Below, in pieces: positions 7,701 through 16,295 of a stretch of DNA of 64,000 nucleotides (positions within the stretch are counted from its first letter, which is position 1; every line of letters starts with the position of its first letter). A program made the translations under genes and the position numbers. This DNA comes from Streptomyces sp. NBC_00654 (GTDB lineage: Bacteria; Actinomycetota; Actinomycetes; Streptomycetales; Streptomycetaceae): assembly GCF_026341775.1 (NCBI RefSeq), contig NZ_JAPEOB010000001.1, positions 434,001 through 498,000 of the forward strand, in the 5' to 3' direction. Under the pieces are notes generated by a model, which worked only from the letters and a program-made list of their open reading frames with translations, searched no databases and was not told where the DNA came from.

Positions 7701-9185
7701 ATGGCTCCCATAACGGAGGGCGCTCCGCGCCCGACGCAGCGGTCCGGCACGGTGCTCGCCTGCGTGAGTGTGTGCACCGCCCTGGTCGTCGGATTCGTTG
7801 CGGCGATCAACCTGGCGGTGCCGCAGCTGGCCGCGAGTTCACTGGAACCGACCTCGTCGAACCTGCTGTGGATCGTCGACTCCTATGTCGTGATCTTCGC
7901 CTGCCTGGTCATCCCCGCCGGTGCGGCCGGCGACAAGCTCGGCCGCAAGGGCGTCCTCATGGCGGGGCTCGGCATATTCGCGTTCGGCGCCGTGGTGTCG
8001 GCCGTGGCGCCGAACGTGGCGATCATGCTGACCGGGCGCGCCATCACCGGCCTCGGCGCCGCGTGCGTCCTGCCCAACTGCGTCGGCGTCCTCCTGCACG
8101 CCACCGCCCCCGCGCGGCGCCCTCACGCGCTGGCCGTCTGGGCGGCGGCCACCGGTATCGGCGGCGTCGTCGGCAACGTCGGCGGCGGCGCGGTGCTGAG
8201 CGCGGGCTCCTGGCGCACGTTGTTCGAGGCGGTCGCCCTGATCGCGGCCTGCTGCTTGGTGTGGGTGGCACGCTCCGTACCACGCAGTGCCCGGCTTGAG
8301 CGCACCCTCGACCTGCCCGGCACACTGCTGTTCGTGGCAGCCTTCGTGGCACTGCTGATCGGAATCATCGAAGGGCCCGAACAGGGCTGGGGCAGCACGG
8401 TCGTCCTCGTCGCCTTCGCCTGCAGCGTTCTGCTGAGCCTGTGGTGGGTGCGGGTCGAGCTGCGCGCCACCCATCCCATGCTCGACCCGCGGCTTTTCCG
8501 CAGCGCGGCACTGAGCAGCGCCAGCCTGGGCATGACCATCACCTTCTTCGGGAGTTTCGGGCTCTTCTACGTCAACGCCTCACTCCTGCAATACGGGCGT
8601 GGCTTCTCCGTCCTGCAGGCAGGGATCGGGATCATCCCGCTCACCCTCCCGCTCCTGGTGGGCACCCGTTACGTTCCCGGGCTCATCAGCCGCTTCGGCA
8701 ACCCCGCGACCCTCGCCGCGGCCTTCGCGCTCACCAGCGCCGGCCTGCTCGGCCTCTCGTACGCCTCGACCATGGCCTACCCCGTGTACGCGGTCGCCCT
8801 GTTCGTCATCGGGCTCGGCATCATGCTGGCCGCGCCCTGCCTGACCGCTCAGATCGCCGCGGCCCTGCCCGTGGAGAGAGCGGGCATCGCCGGAGGTCTG
8901 CAGTCCGCGACCCGCGAACTGGGCAGCGCTCTGGGGGTGGCTGTCGTCGGCACCATCCTCACCGCCGGGTTCACACACCACCTGCCCGACGACCTGAGCC
9001 GGCACTCGCCGCTTCCCCGTACGGTGCAGGAAGCGCTCGCGCTGGCCCCGGCCGACCACACCGCCGTCACCGACGCGTTCACCCAGGGCGCCAACACCGC
9101 CCTGCGTGCCGCGGCCCTCGTCGTACTCCTGGCCGGAGCCCTGGTCGTCGCCGGCGCCCGCCGCGCCCAGCGGACCACGCCCTAG
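7701..9185 (+). CDS. MFS drug exporter, DHA2 (EmrB/QacA) family
   Basis: 494 residues from ATG 7701, chosen for AGAAGGAA upstream; the frame is open to 7662. About 14 hydrophobic segments are visible, the DHA2 number. Signature stretches are VDSYVVIFACLVIPAGAAGDKLGRK (motif A region: GDKLGRK), LTGRAITGLGAACVLP and GIGGVVGNVGGGAVLSAGSWR (motif C region). It would export a drug or metabolite by proton antiport. The next gene is a methyltransferase 75 bases downstream on the same strand, suggesting co-expression under the TetR repressor. Confidence 0.9.
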   Translation: MAPITEGAPRPTQRSGTVLACVSVCTALVVGFVAAINLAVPQLAASSLEPTSSNLLWIVDSYVVIFACLVIPAGAAGDKLGRKGVLMAGLGIFAFGAVVSAVAPNVAIMLTGRAITGLGAACVLPNCVGVLLHATAPARRPHALAVWAAATGIGGVVGNVGGGAVLSAGSWRTLFEAVALIAACCLVWVARSVPRSARLERTLDLPGTLLFVAAFVALLIGIIEGPEQGWGSTVVLVAFACSVLLSLWWVRVELRATHPMLDPRLFRSAALSSASLGMTITFFGSFGLFYVNASLLQYGRGFSVLQAGIGIIPLTLPLLVGTRYVPGLISRFGNPATLAAAFALTSAGLLGLSYASTMAYPVYAVALFVIGLGIMLAAPCLTAQIAAALPVERAGIAGGLQSATRELGSALGVAVVGTILTAGFTHHLPDDLSRHSPLPRTVQEALALAPADHTAVTDAFTQGANTALRAAALVVLLAGALVVAGARRAQRTTP

Positions 9186-9259
9186 CGGAGGGCCCACCTC
9201 GCCCACACGGCCTGACGAGACGGCATCCACCCATCGCACCGCCCGAAGGAGTCAGTACT

Positions 9260-9925
9260 GTGCCCACGCAACCCTGCACCCTCGCGGAACCACGTGTCTC
9301 CGCCGCCCTGATCCGCATGTTCGGAGCCGCGACCCGCGACGACGAGACCGCGGCCCGCCTGTGGAGCATCCCGCTCGACGACCGGGCGTCGCTGTCGGCG
9401 CAGGAACTCGCCGACGCGGCGCAGGAGATCTACATGCCGGTCTCCGCCGACGGCGGCAAGCTCCTCTACAACCTTATCCGCGCCACCAGGCCGACCAACG
9501 TCGTCGAGTTCGGCACCTCGTACGGCATCTCCACCCTGCACCTGGCCGCCGCCGTTCGCGACAACGGCACGGGCCAGGTCATCACCACGGAGATGAACCG
9601 GATCAAGGCGGCCTCCGCCCGCGACACGTTCACCGCCACCGGCCTCGACGACGTGATCACCGTGCTGGAGGGGAACGCCCTGGAGACGCTCGCCGCACTG
9701 CGGCAGCCGGTCGGCTTCCTGTTCCTGGACGGCTGGAAGAACCTCTGCCTGCCCGTCCTGCGGCTCCTCGAACCACACATCGCCCCCGGCACCCTCGTCG
9801 TCGCCGACGACGTGGACCTCCCGGGCCTCGGCCCCTATCTCGACCACGTCCGCGACACCGCCAACGGCTACCACAGCGTCACGTTCCCCGTCGAGGACGG
9901 CCTCGAAATCAGCTGCCGCCTCTGA
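9260..9925 (+). CDS. Class I SAM-dependent O-methyltransferase
   Basis: 221 residues from GTG 9260 with GAAGGAG upstream. The SAM-binding motif I is NVVEFGTSYGISTLHLA (about residues 75-92), followed by an acidic motif II (ITTEMNRIK) and FLFLDGWKNLCLPVLRLLEPHIAPGTLVVADDV, matching the O-methyltransferase family 3 / catechol-OMT-like fold. Substrate unknown. Lying directly after the efflux pump, it may modify the same compound that the pump exports. It ends just before the most decayed tRNA-Gly scar. Confidence 0.85.
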   Translation: MPTQPCTLAEPRVSAALIRMFGAATRDDETAARLWSIPLDDRASLSAQELADAAQEIYMPVSADGGKLLYNLIRATRPTNVVEFGTSYGISTLHLAAAVRDNGTGQVITTEMNRIKAASARDTFTATGLDDVITVLEGNALETLAALRQPVGFLFLDGWKNLCLPVLRLLEPHIAPGTLVVADDVDLPGLGPYLDHVRDTANGYHSVTFPVEDGLEISCRL

Positions 9926-9949
9926 TCGAGCCCCTTCCGGACAACACGA

Positions 9950-10024
9950 AGGCCCGGGTCGCCGACCAGGGCCTTCACCAGGGAGCGGATGACGAGAGCC
10001 GAACTCGCGCTCCGGACCCGGGAA
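9950..10024 (-). repeat. tRNA-Gly 3' scar A (most decayed) with terminator remnant
   Basis: A hairpin-like AAGGCCC...AGGGCCTTC (9951-9976) is followed at 9981-10024 by a copy of the 44-nt 3' part of tRNA-Gly(CCC) with roughly nine or more mismatches by eye (GGAGCGGATGACGAGAGCC, then GAACTCGCGCTCC). The same pair of modules occurs at six other places to the right. This is the leftmost recognisable scar. Confidence 0.7.
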
Positions 10025-10070
10025 GGCCGCAGAGTGCGGAACCCGGGCTGGAGGAGAGCGATCCACGCAC

Positions 10071-10127
10071 CGGGACGCCGTACGAACGCCGGGACACCGT
10101 ACGAACATCGGCACGCCGTACGAACGC
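10071..10127. repeat. Three 19-bp tandem repeats with CGTACG cores
   Basis: CGGGACGCCGTACGAACGC is repeated three times with two or three changes per copy. Each unit carries the palindrome CGTACG. It lies in the gap before the GTG at 10254, so may be a regulatory array or simple minisatellite. Confidence 0.75.
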
Positions 10128-10253
10128 CGGGGTACGTGGCCCACGCCGGCCGGCCGGACGCCTGGGACGCACGTGGAGGCGCCGGGCGGTTCGCCGCGGT
10201 GGTACGAGACCATGTGCACGCTGATGTGCAAGGACGTGTCTTAGGGGGACAAC

Positions 10254-10739
10254 GTGGCCTCGGAAGTGTGGACTTCGGTCCTCTCGCTCACGGGTGTCGC
10301 GCTCGGCGGCGGGCTGACGGCCCTCTCCCAGCGCGCCACCCAGCGGTCCGCGGACCGGGCCGAGGAACGACGGCTGAGGGCGGCGACCGGCGAGGCGCGC
10401 CGGGCCGAACAGCTCCAGGCGATCAAGGAGTTCATCGCATGCGCCCAGGCGGCCGAACGAGCGGCCTACAGCCGCCCCGATCCATGGGGCGGTGACGACG
10501 GATGGAGTGCGCCCGCCGGCGCCACCATGACCACACTCTGGGTCGCTGAACGGCACCTCGTGCTGCTCTGCGACCCGGACCTGCACGCCACTGTCCATGC
10601 GTACGGTCGCGCGCTCAACCAAGCGGTGTGGCGGGACATCGGCGACACCGAGGTCAACGAGCACCTGGAGGAGTGCAAGACCGCCTTCATGACCGCGGCC
10701 CGCGCCGGCCTGTCCTCCCTGCCGGGCCAAGCACCATGA
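10254..10739 (+). CDS. Hypothetical membrane-anchored protein, 161 aa
   Basis: GTG 10254 with TTAGGGGGA upstream. An N-terminal hydrophobic segment (VLSLTGVALGGGLTALSQ) is followed by Arg-rich helices (RSADRAEERRLRAATGEARR), like the protein at 5342-5821. The rest is helical with no recognisable catalytic motif. Its stop overlaps the ATG of the next, truncated, P-loop gene (ATGA), so the two were an operon. Function not recognised. Confidence 0.65.
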   Translation: MASEVWTSVLSLTGVALGGGLTALSQRATQRSADRAEERRLRAATGEARRAEQLQAIKEFIACAQAAERAAYSRPDPWGGDDGWSAPAGATMTTLWVAERHLVLLCDPDLHATVHAYGRALNQAVWRDIGDTEVNEHLEECKTAFMTAARAGLSSLPGQAP

Positions 10740-10970
10740 GCTCCGGGCCGAGGGCGATCCCCGCAGGACTCGTCGTACTCGTCGGACCGCCGGCCGCGGG
10801 CAAGACCGCCTTCGTCCGTGAGGTGGTCGCTCAGGGGAGCCTCGACCCGGAAGCCGTTGTCTCCAGTGACGACATCCGGGCGGAGTTCTTCGGGGCCGAG
10901 GCGGCGGACGCCCTCATCCTTGAGGGCGCCAGGAGGAACCTCATCACTGACCACTGTTTGCCGCGCTGCC
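10736..10970 (+). pseudogene. Truncated P-loop (AAA/kinase-like) protein
   Basis: Starts at ATG 10736, overlapping the previous stop. The Walker A motif is clear (LVVLVGPPAAGKTAFVREVV) and is followed by VSSDDIRAEFFG, as in polynucleotide-kinase-like ATPases. After about 70 residues the sequence turns into low-complexity Arg/Gly text that runs antisense into the tautomerase gene, with no Walker B or other kinase motifs. The gene is probably a 3'-deleted remnant. Confidence 0.6.
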
Positions 10971-11032
10971 GGCGCGCAAGGGCACGGTGGGGAGGGCACG
11001 GTGGGGAGGGCGCCGGCCGGGGCCTTGAGGGT

Positions 11033-11464
11033 TTACGAGACCGACCGCTGCGCCTCCGCGAGCGCGGCCAGGTCGGCGTGGTGGACGACGGAACCTCCGG
11101 CACCCCAGGAGCCTTCGGGCTGTTCGTGCACCAGCACCCACACCCGTGAGGCATCGTTCCGGGACAGACCGGCGGCCTTCAGCACGGCCCGCGTCACGTC
11201 CTCGATCAGTCCGGACTTGTCGAGGACGGGCGGAGTCCCCTGCGGCACGGTGACCTCCGCGAGGAACCGAGGAGCGTCATCACCGGCGGTCCCCTGGACA
11301 CCCTCGGGCAGTTCGGTCAGGTAGCTCCAGGACAGGCCACGGAAGAAGGCTGTGTCGGGGAAGCCCTCCCAGCGCAGTACGGCTGCGGCGAGGTCCTGCC
11401 GGATGGCCGCACGTCCTTCCTCGGTCAGGGAGCCGGTCGGTGCGGTCAGTCGGATCAATGGCAC
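11033..11464 (-). CDS. Tautomerase-superfamily protein
   Basis: 143 residues from GTG 11464. The mature N-terminus would be PLIRLTAPTG, placing the catalytic Pro-1 of the 4-oxalocrotonate tautomerase/MIF superfamily right after the initiator. A second such half appears near residue 70 (RFLAEVTVPQGTPP, then KSGLIEDVTRAVLKAAG), giving the double length typical of MIF-like or cis-CaaD-like members. It is divergent from a TetR gene 115 bases away, which probably regulates it. Substrate unknown. Confidence 0.8.
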   Translation of the reverse strand: MPLIRLTAPTGSLTEEGRAAIRQDLAAAVLRWEGFPDTAFFRGLSWSYLTELPEGVQGTAGDDAPRFLAEVTVPQGTPPVLDKSGLIEDVTRAVLKAAGLSRNDASRVWVLVHEQPEGSWGAGGSVVHHADLAALAEAQRSVS

Positions 11465-11579
11465 GGCAATTCCTCATTCACTCGCGACGCTCGATTATGT
11501 CGAACGTTATAACCAGGGGTCACGCTAGACTATGACAGTCGATATAGCCAAGGGTGTTCCCCCAAGGAGAGGGCATGTC

Positions 11580-12170
11580 GTGACCGAGGTCGCCCCACAG
11601 GCGCGCGAACGGATCGTGGCCGGTGCGGCCGACATGATTCGGCGTCGCGGCCTGAACGCTACGAGCATCCGTGAGACGGCCAAACACGCCAGGGCGCCGC
11701 TCGGCTCCACGTACCACTACTTCCCCGGTGGCAAGCAGCAGCTCACCACGGAGGCCGTCCGGTACGCGGGGGAGACGATCGCCCGGAATCTGCGCAGGGA
11801 ACTGGAGGCCGGCCCGGCCGCGGGGCTGCGGGCCCTTCTCGCCCTGTGGCGCGAGACCGTCGTCGGCACCGACTTCCGTGCCGGCTGTACGGTCCTCGCC
11901 GTCGCCATCGAGGAGCCTCCGGAGGCCGAGATCCCACCCGCCCTCGCGGCGGCTGCCGAGGCGTTCGATCAGTGGGAGGACCTGCTGGCCGCCTCGCTGA
12001 AGGCGCACGGTGTCGAACCGGACCGCGCCGCTCAGGTCGCCACGCTCATCGTCGCGGCCGTCGAGGGGACGGTGGCCATGTGCCGCGCCAAGCGCAGTAC
12101 GGAGCCCCTGGACCGCGTCGCGCGACAGCTCGAAACGGTGCTGGCGGACGCGCTCGACCGGCCGATCTGA
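11580..12170 (+). CDS. TetR/AcrR-family regulator (YxaF/LfrR-like)
   Basis: I prefer GTG 11580 (AAGGAGA nine bases upstream; 196 aa), although an ATG at 11532 is in frame. HTH: TSIRETAKHARAPLGSTYHYF at about residues 30-50. The C-terminal domain has GCTVLAVAIE and VATLIVAAVEGTVAMCRAKR, as in the TetR_C_13 (LmrA/YxaF) group. It is divergent from the tautomerase gene. The intergenic ACGTTATAACC and CTATGACAGTCGATATAG stretches are imperfect palindromes and candidate operators. Confidence 0.85.
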   Translation: MTEVAPQARERIVAGAADMIRRRGLNATSIRETAKHARAPLGSTYHYFPGGKQQLTTEAVRYAGETIARNLRRELEAGPAAGLRALLALWRETVVGTDFRAGCTVLAVAIEEPPEAEIPPALAAAAEAFDQWEDLLAASLKAHGVEPDRAAQVATLIVAAVEGTVAMCRAKRSTEPLDRVARQLETVLADALDRPI

Positions 12171-12355
12171 CAGGCGCGCCGCCCGGTGAGTGGTGTGAGG
12201 GTTCCAGGGTCAGCCGCCCTGCGGTCGAGACCACCGTCCCCGGGGGTGCCGCTTCCAGCGGGCCCGCCGCGAGCAAGGTCGACGGGGCCGGACGGGCCGG
12301 TCGCGCCGAACCGTGAATGGGCCCGGTCCCGCACTGAGAGGTCCGGACACAAGGA

Positions 12356-12431
12356 TGAAGGCCCTGGTCTCGGCCAGGGCCTTCATATGGAGCGGGTGAC
12401 GAGAATCGGACTCGCGCTCCGAGCTTGGCAA
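12356..12431 (-). repeat. tRNA-Gly 3' scar B with terminator hairpin
   Basis: Perfect hairpin TGAAGGCCCTGG / CCAGGGCCTTCA (12356-12367 with 12374-12385), then the 44-nt tRNA-Gly 3' segment at 12388-12431 with about three differences from the intact tRNA gene at 46880-46953. Confidence 0.85.
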
Positions 12432-12518
12432 TCACCCCGGGCTTCGGCCAGATAGTGGTATCTGACCGGGGGTGATGCTCGATTGCGGCCGTTCGCTCAA
12501 TGCTGCGGTGAAGCCTCT

Positions 12519-12652
12519 GCCGACCGCCGACCGCCGACCGCCGACCGCCGACCGCCGACCGCCGACCGCCGACCGCCGACCGCCGACCGCCGACCGCCGA
12601 CCGCCGACCGCCGACCGCCGACCGCCGACCGCCGACCGCCGACCGCCGACCG
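12519..12652. repeat. 7-bp tandem repeat, about 19 copies
   Basis: An uninterrupted run of GCCGACC units, essentially without variation. It lies between scar B and the 3' end of the PIG-L gene. All six frames are open, which makes long false reading frames with a seven-residue period. Probably a slippage-prone minisatellite. Confidence 0.92.
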
Positions 12653-12721
12653 CTACCGCTTGGGGGCAGGTCCGCTGAGGCCGATGAGCTTCCCCGGGCC
12701 CCGGCCGGCCGGACGGGCGGA

Positions 12722-13555
12722 TCAGCGCAGTCCGGCGAAGAGATCGTTCTCGGGTATGGCCGCGCCGGTGGCGTCCTTGACACGTGTGAAGGTCTCCATG
12801 CCCATCAACTCGCCGAACCTCTCCTTGCCCATCTTGAGGAAGAAGATGTTCTCGCCCTGACTGGCGTGCGCGGCCAGCGCATCGAACTTCTGACCGCTGA
12901 ATGCGGTGGTGTCCACCCACGTGGTGATCTCATCGTCGGGGAGGCCGATCTCGGCCATCGCGGCGGCCTCGGCGGGATCCGGCTCCGGCATGTCCTCCTG
13001 AAACTCGCGCAGGGTCTCCCCGAACCGCTGCATCATCGAACGGGGCATCGTCGTCCAGTACACCTTCGGTGTCAGCGCGGTCATCTCCAGCGCCGCCATC
13101 GTGATGCGGTGGGCCTGGATGTGGTCGGGGTGCCCGTAGAAACCGTTCTCGTCGTAGGTGACGACCACATCGGGTCGGTAGTGCCGCATGAGTTCCGCAA
13201 GCCGGGCGGCGCCTTCCTCCACGGGGGTCTGCCAGAAGGAGCCGGGGGCGTCGTTGCTCGGCCAGCCGGCCATCCCGGAGTCGGCATAGTCCAGCATCTC
13301 CAGGGCGCTGATCTTCAGGACGTCACAGCTCGCCTTGAGTTCCTGACGGCGCATCGCGGCGACGGCCGCCGGATCGTGCCCGGGATCGCCCGGCTTGACA
13401 CCCCCCGTTCCGTCACCGCAACCGCCGTCGGTACATGTCACGAGGACCGTGCGGATGCCTTCCGCCGCGTACCGCGCGAGAACCCCTCCCGTTCCGGTGG
13501 CCTCATCGTCGGGGTGGGCGTGTACTGCCATGAGAGTCAGGGGCTGGTCAGTCAT
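12722..13555 (-). CDS. PIG-L family zinc deacetylase/amidase (Mca-like)
   Basis: 277 residues from ATG 13555 with GAAGGAA upstream. The zinc motif AHPDDEA (residues 12-18) and the second motif ENGFYGHPDHIQAHR are intact, with a substrate-side TDGGCGDGTGG loop between. This family removes N-acetyl groups from GlcNAc-inositol or cleaves mycothiol conjugates (MshB/Mca). Length and YGHPDHIQAH resemble Mca, but the chromosome normally has its own copies, so this may be a paralogue for a natural product or detoxification. It lies alone between two tRNA scars. Confidence 0.82.
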   Translation of the reverse strand: MTDQPLTLMAVHAHPDDEATGTGGVLARYAAEGIRTVLVTCTDGGCGDGTGGVKPGDPGHDPAAVAAMRRQELKASCDVLKISALEMLDYADSGMAGWPSNDAPGSFWQTPVEEGAARLAELMRHYRPDVVVTYDENGFYGHPDHIQAHRITMAALEMTALTPKVYWTTMPRSMMQRFGETLREFQEDMPEPDPAEAAAMAEIGLPDDEITTWVDTTAFSGQKFDALAAHASQGENIFFLKMGKERFGELMGMETFTRVKDATGAAIPENDLFAGLR

Positions 13556-13910
13556 GAAAACAGTTCCTTCTGTAGAAGTACGTCGTGGTCCGAGTGCGCG
13601 GCGGGCGCACCGCGATCCTGAGGCCCGGCTCCTGGTGGGGCGGACGGCCTTGGGGTCTCCGTTTCCCCGCCTGTGCTGCGCGTCGGTCCTTCGGTCGATG
13701 CAACCGTGCCGGCCGGACCGGCTGTTCCCGGTGCGGCCGCTCGGCCTTCCAGGTGTCGGCGTTGTCAACGCGTACGAGGAACAGGAGCGACCCGCACGTC
13801 TCGGCGCCACGCCGGATCCGGCTTCCGTCCGAGGCGCTGCCCCTTGGCCGGCCTGGCGCTCGGACAGGACACTAATGGCACGCGGCATGGCGCGCGGGTG
13901 TTGAGGTCTG

Positions 13911-13990
13911 GACAACAAGGATGCCCCCGGCCACTGGCCTGGGGCATCCGGGTCGAGCCGCGGAGCGGGTGTTACAGCCGCTGGTATGCC
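13911..13990 (-). repeat. tRNA-Gly 3' scar (short) with terminator hairpin
   Basis: GACAACAAGGATGCCCC...GGGGCATCC (hairpin 13919-13927 with 13941-13949) is followed at 13971 by CGGAGCGGGTG, the last bases of the tRNA acceptor stem plus CCA. The copy then diverges. The GGTCTGGACAACAAGG text before the hairpin also precedes the hairpin of the intact locus (TCTAGACAACAAACAAGG), which supports the match. The rest of 13556-14033 shows no gene. Confidence 0.65.
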
Positions 13991-14033
13991 GCGTGGTGTG
14001 CGGATCCCCTCAATCGGCCGTGACGCAGTGCTC

Positions 14034-15689
14034 TCAGTCTTCTCGCCGCGCCGCCGCCTCCTGCAGGTACGCGGAGATCATGGCGAGGTCATCGGCAATA
14101 TCCAGCACACCGTTGACGTCGGTTGTCGGGGTGGAGGCGCCGTTCACGCCGGCGAAGAAGACGTCGAAGCGGCCGTTGCCCTTGTCCAGGTAGCCGGCGA
14201 TCGTGATGGCGCCCACGGCCAGGCGGTTGTTGAGTGCGTCCAGCCCGACGGCCGCGCCGGTCTTGGCGAACACCTTTCCGCGCGCGGGGCAGTCGGTGCA
14301 GTTGTCGGCCAGCAGGCCGTCGACGCCGAGGATGGGCAGCGCATTCCGGAAGAGCTCCGCCTCGGGGGTGCGATGCCAGTACGTCAGCAACTGCACGACG
14401 GCCTTGGGTGTGGTCCGGTCGACGGGGTTTCCGCCACGGCCGTCCAGGAGCTGGACCTGTTCGCGGTCGACGCCCGCGTGTTCCAGGAAGTCGGCCAGTG
14501 TCGGGAACCCGTCCATGCAGTCCTTGCTGCCGGCCGCGACCGCCATCAAACAGATGGCGAGGTTGCCGCCCAGGTTGTGGCTGACCTTGAAGATGAGCTT
14601 GGCGTACTGGGCGTACGAGGGGGAGGTGTACAGCGCCACACGCGGTCGGCCCTCGTACGAGCCGGGGAGTTGGCCGACCGGGTTGGCACCGGTCGGATCG
14701 GCGGTCACCTCCACACCGGCCCGCCCCAGCGCCTCGATCAGCGCGGTGCGTCCGAAGGCCGCCGGATCGGCGATGGGCGACACCTTCAGAGCCGGTTCGG
14801 AGTCGGCCGCGATGGTGCCGGACAGCTGGATCCGCGTGCCGTTGCCGGAGGTCGTCACCTCGATGTCGGTCGGCTCACCCACCCCCACTGTCCGCACGGT
14901 CGACGTGACGCGGTACGGGGCGACTCTCGGCCGCCAGTCCAGTGTCGCGGGCGCACCGGCGCGGGCACCGGGGGTGGTCAGCAGGTCGATGAGATTGTCG
15001 TTGATGATCAGCGGGGTCGGGACGGGGACGAAGACCGGCTCGGGCTGGAAGAGCCGGTTGTCGACGATCACGTTCCCTTCGACGCGGGTGATGCCGGAAC
15101 GCCGCACCTGCCGCGCGATCTCGTTGATCCCGGCGAGCGGGTTCTCCGGCGTGAGCGTGGCGCCGGGGAAGTCATTGGCGTACGTGTGGTCGAGGTCTGT
15201 GTAGTCCACCGTGCCGTCGGGACGGGTCCTGCCGCCCATGGTGAGGTCGCCCTGGGCGACAAGGCCGAGATCGCCGTCCAGTGTGCTTCCCCGGCGCTCG
15301 CCGACCGCGTAGACCGGCGTCCTGAAGCGGTGGTCGCCGCCGAGGGTGTTCCACGCCCCGGAGGTGCCGAACAGCTTGGCCACCGATCCAGGGATGAAGA
15401 ACTGCTCGGCGAACCGGCTGTGGACGACCCGCCCGCTGTCCGGGTCCTGCTGGAGCAGGCCCCACTGGGCGTTGGGGTAGTCCGGCTTCCGCATGATCTC
15501 CGTGATCCGCGGGTCGAGCCGGTCGGAACCGCCGTCGTCGGGCGAGGAGGCCGCCTGGGCTGCCGCGCCCGAAGTCAGGGCCAGAAGCAGCAGGGCACAG
15601 CATCCGGCGACCACGCGATGCCGAAGGGATCCGACATTCTCGCCTCGCACTGCGATACGCACCGTTCGTCTCGGCAGTTTCCCGTCCAT
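14034..15689 (-). CDS. dacB: D-Ala-D-Ala carboxypeptidase/endopeptidase (PBP4, DacB type)
   Basis: 551 residues from ATG 15689. An N-terminal signal (VVAGCCALLLLALTSGAAAQA) indicates export. All three serine-enzyme motifs are visible: SxxK in FIPGSVAKLFG (about residue 85), SxN in VSHNLGGN, and KTG in VFAKTGAA. The long insert between the first two motifs is typical of class C low-molecular-weight PBPs, which trim or cleave D-Ala cross-links in peptidoglycan. It sits between two tRNA-Gly scars, an unusual place for a wall enzyme, and may be cargo giving beta-lactam tolerance or an extra wall-trimming paralogue. Confidence 0.88.
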   Translation of the reverse strand: MDGKLPRRTVRIAVRGENVGSLRHRVVAGCCALLLLALTSGAAAQAASSPDDGGSDRLDPRITEIMRKPDYPNAQWGLLQQDPDSGRVVHSRFAEQFFIPGSVAKLFGTSGAWNTLGGDHRFRTPVYAVGERRGSTLDGDLGLVAQGDLTMGGRTRPDGTVDYTDLDHTYANDFPGATLTPENPLAGINEIARQVRRSGITRVEGNVIVDNRLFQPEPVFVPVPTPLIINDNLIDLLTTPGARAGAPATLDWRPRVAPYRVTSTVRTVGVGEPTDIEVTTSGNGTRIQLSGTIAADSEPALKVSPIADPAAFGRTALIEALGRAGVEVTADPTGANPVGQLPGSYEGRPRVALYTSPSYAQYAKLIFKVSHNLGGNLAICLMAVAAGSKDCMDGFPTLADFLEHAGVDREQVQLLDGRGGNPVDRTTPKAVVQLLTYWHRTPEAELFRNALPILGVDGLLADNCTDCPARGKVFAKTGAAVGLDALNNRLAVGAITIAGYLDKGNGRFDVFFAGVNGASTPTTDVNGVLDIADDLAMISAYLQEAAARRED

Positions 15690-15913
15690 GGGCTCAGGTA
15701 TGGACCCCGATGGGCGCCGGATACGGGCGGCGCGAACGGTTGTCACCCGAACAGCACGGCGATTCGTCGAAATGCGCAGCGAATGCCCGGCGGAGACAGG
15801 GCGCCTGGTGAACCGGAGGCGGTACGTGGCCCGATGCGTGCCGGTTCGGGCCGCCCGCGAGAAGGCCGAGGAGAAGCCTTCTGGTGCGGGATGCTCGAAG
15901 GGGTCCCAGACAA

Positions 15914-15994
15914 CACGAAAGCCCCAGGCCAACGGCCTGGGGCTTTCGTGTGGGGCGGGTGGCGAGAATCGAACTCGCGCTCCGAGCCTGGGAA
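15914..15994 (-). repeat. tRNA-Gly 3' scar C with perfect terminator hairpin
   Basis: CACGAAAGCCCCAGGCC and its exact complement form a 17-bp stem with an AAC loop (15914-15950). The tRNA-Gly 3' segment follows at 15951-15994 with about four differences from the intact gene. Strong hairpin; it also terminates transcription of the neighbouring genes. Confidence 0.88.
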
Positions 15995-16079
15995 GCACCC
16001 GGTACGGCAGAACGGCCCGGACCGAGAGTCGCGGTCCGGGCCCCTGCCCCGTGCCGTGCCGCCCTGCGGCGGCGGTGCG

Positions 16080-16295
16080 TCAGCTCTGTGAGGTGTCGTC
16101 GCCCGTCTGCCCTGCGTCCCCGGCCGCGCCTGCCTTCTCGCGCATCTTGCGCACCAGCTCGGCCTTCCGGTCGGCGGCACCCTGGCGGTCGAGGTTGCGG
16201 TGCGGACCATTGTTCTGCCGCTCGGCGCGGGACAGCTTCTTGCGCTGGCCGCCGCCCATGCCCACGGGGTTGTTGATGTTCTTGCTCACGGTCAT
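16080..16295 (-). CDS. Small basic protein, DUF6243-like
   Basis: 71 residues from ATG 16295 with GGGAGAA upstream. The sequence begins MTVSKNINNPVGMGGGQRKK LSRAERQN..., matching small conserved Streptomyces proteins with a GGGQRKxLSRA core. It is highly charged and probably disordered, then helical (RKAELVRKMREKAGA). Function unknown. It lies just right of scar C. Confidence 0.65.
   Translation of the reverse strand: MTVSKNINNPVGMGGGQRKKLSRAERQNNGPHRNLDRQGAADRKAELVRKMREKAGAAGDAGQTGDDTSQS

Noticed and set aside
12432..12920. Frames with SAVGGRR or DRRPPTA heptad repeats
   Set aside because: They come only from the 7-bp tandem repeat, which is open in all frames.
13395..14023. Plus-strand frames between the PIG-L and DacB genes
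   Set aside because: Low-complexity Arg/Pro-rich text without start signals; the region holds only a short tRNA scar.
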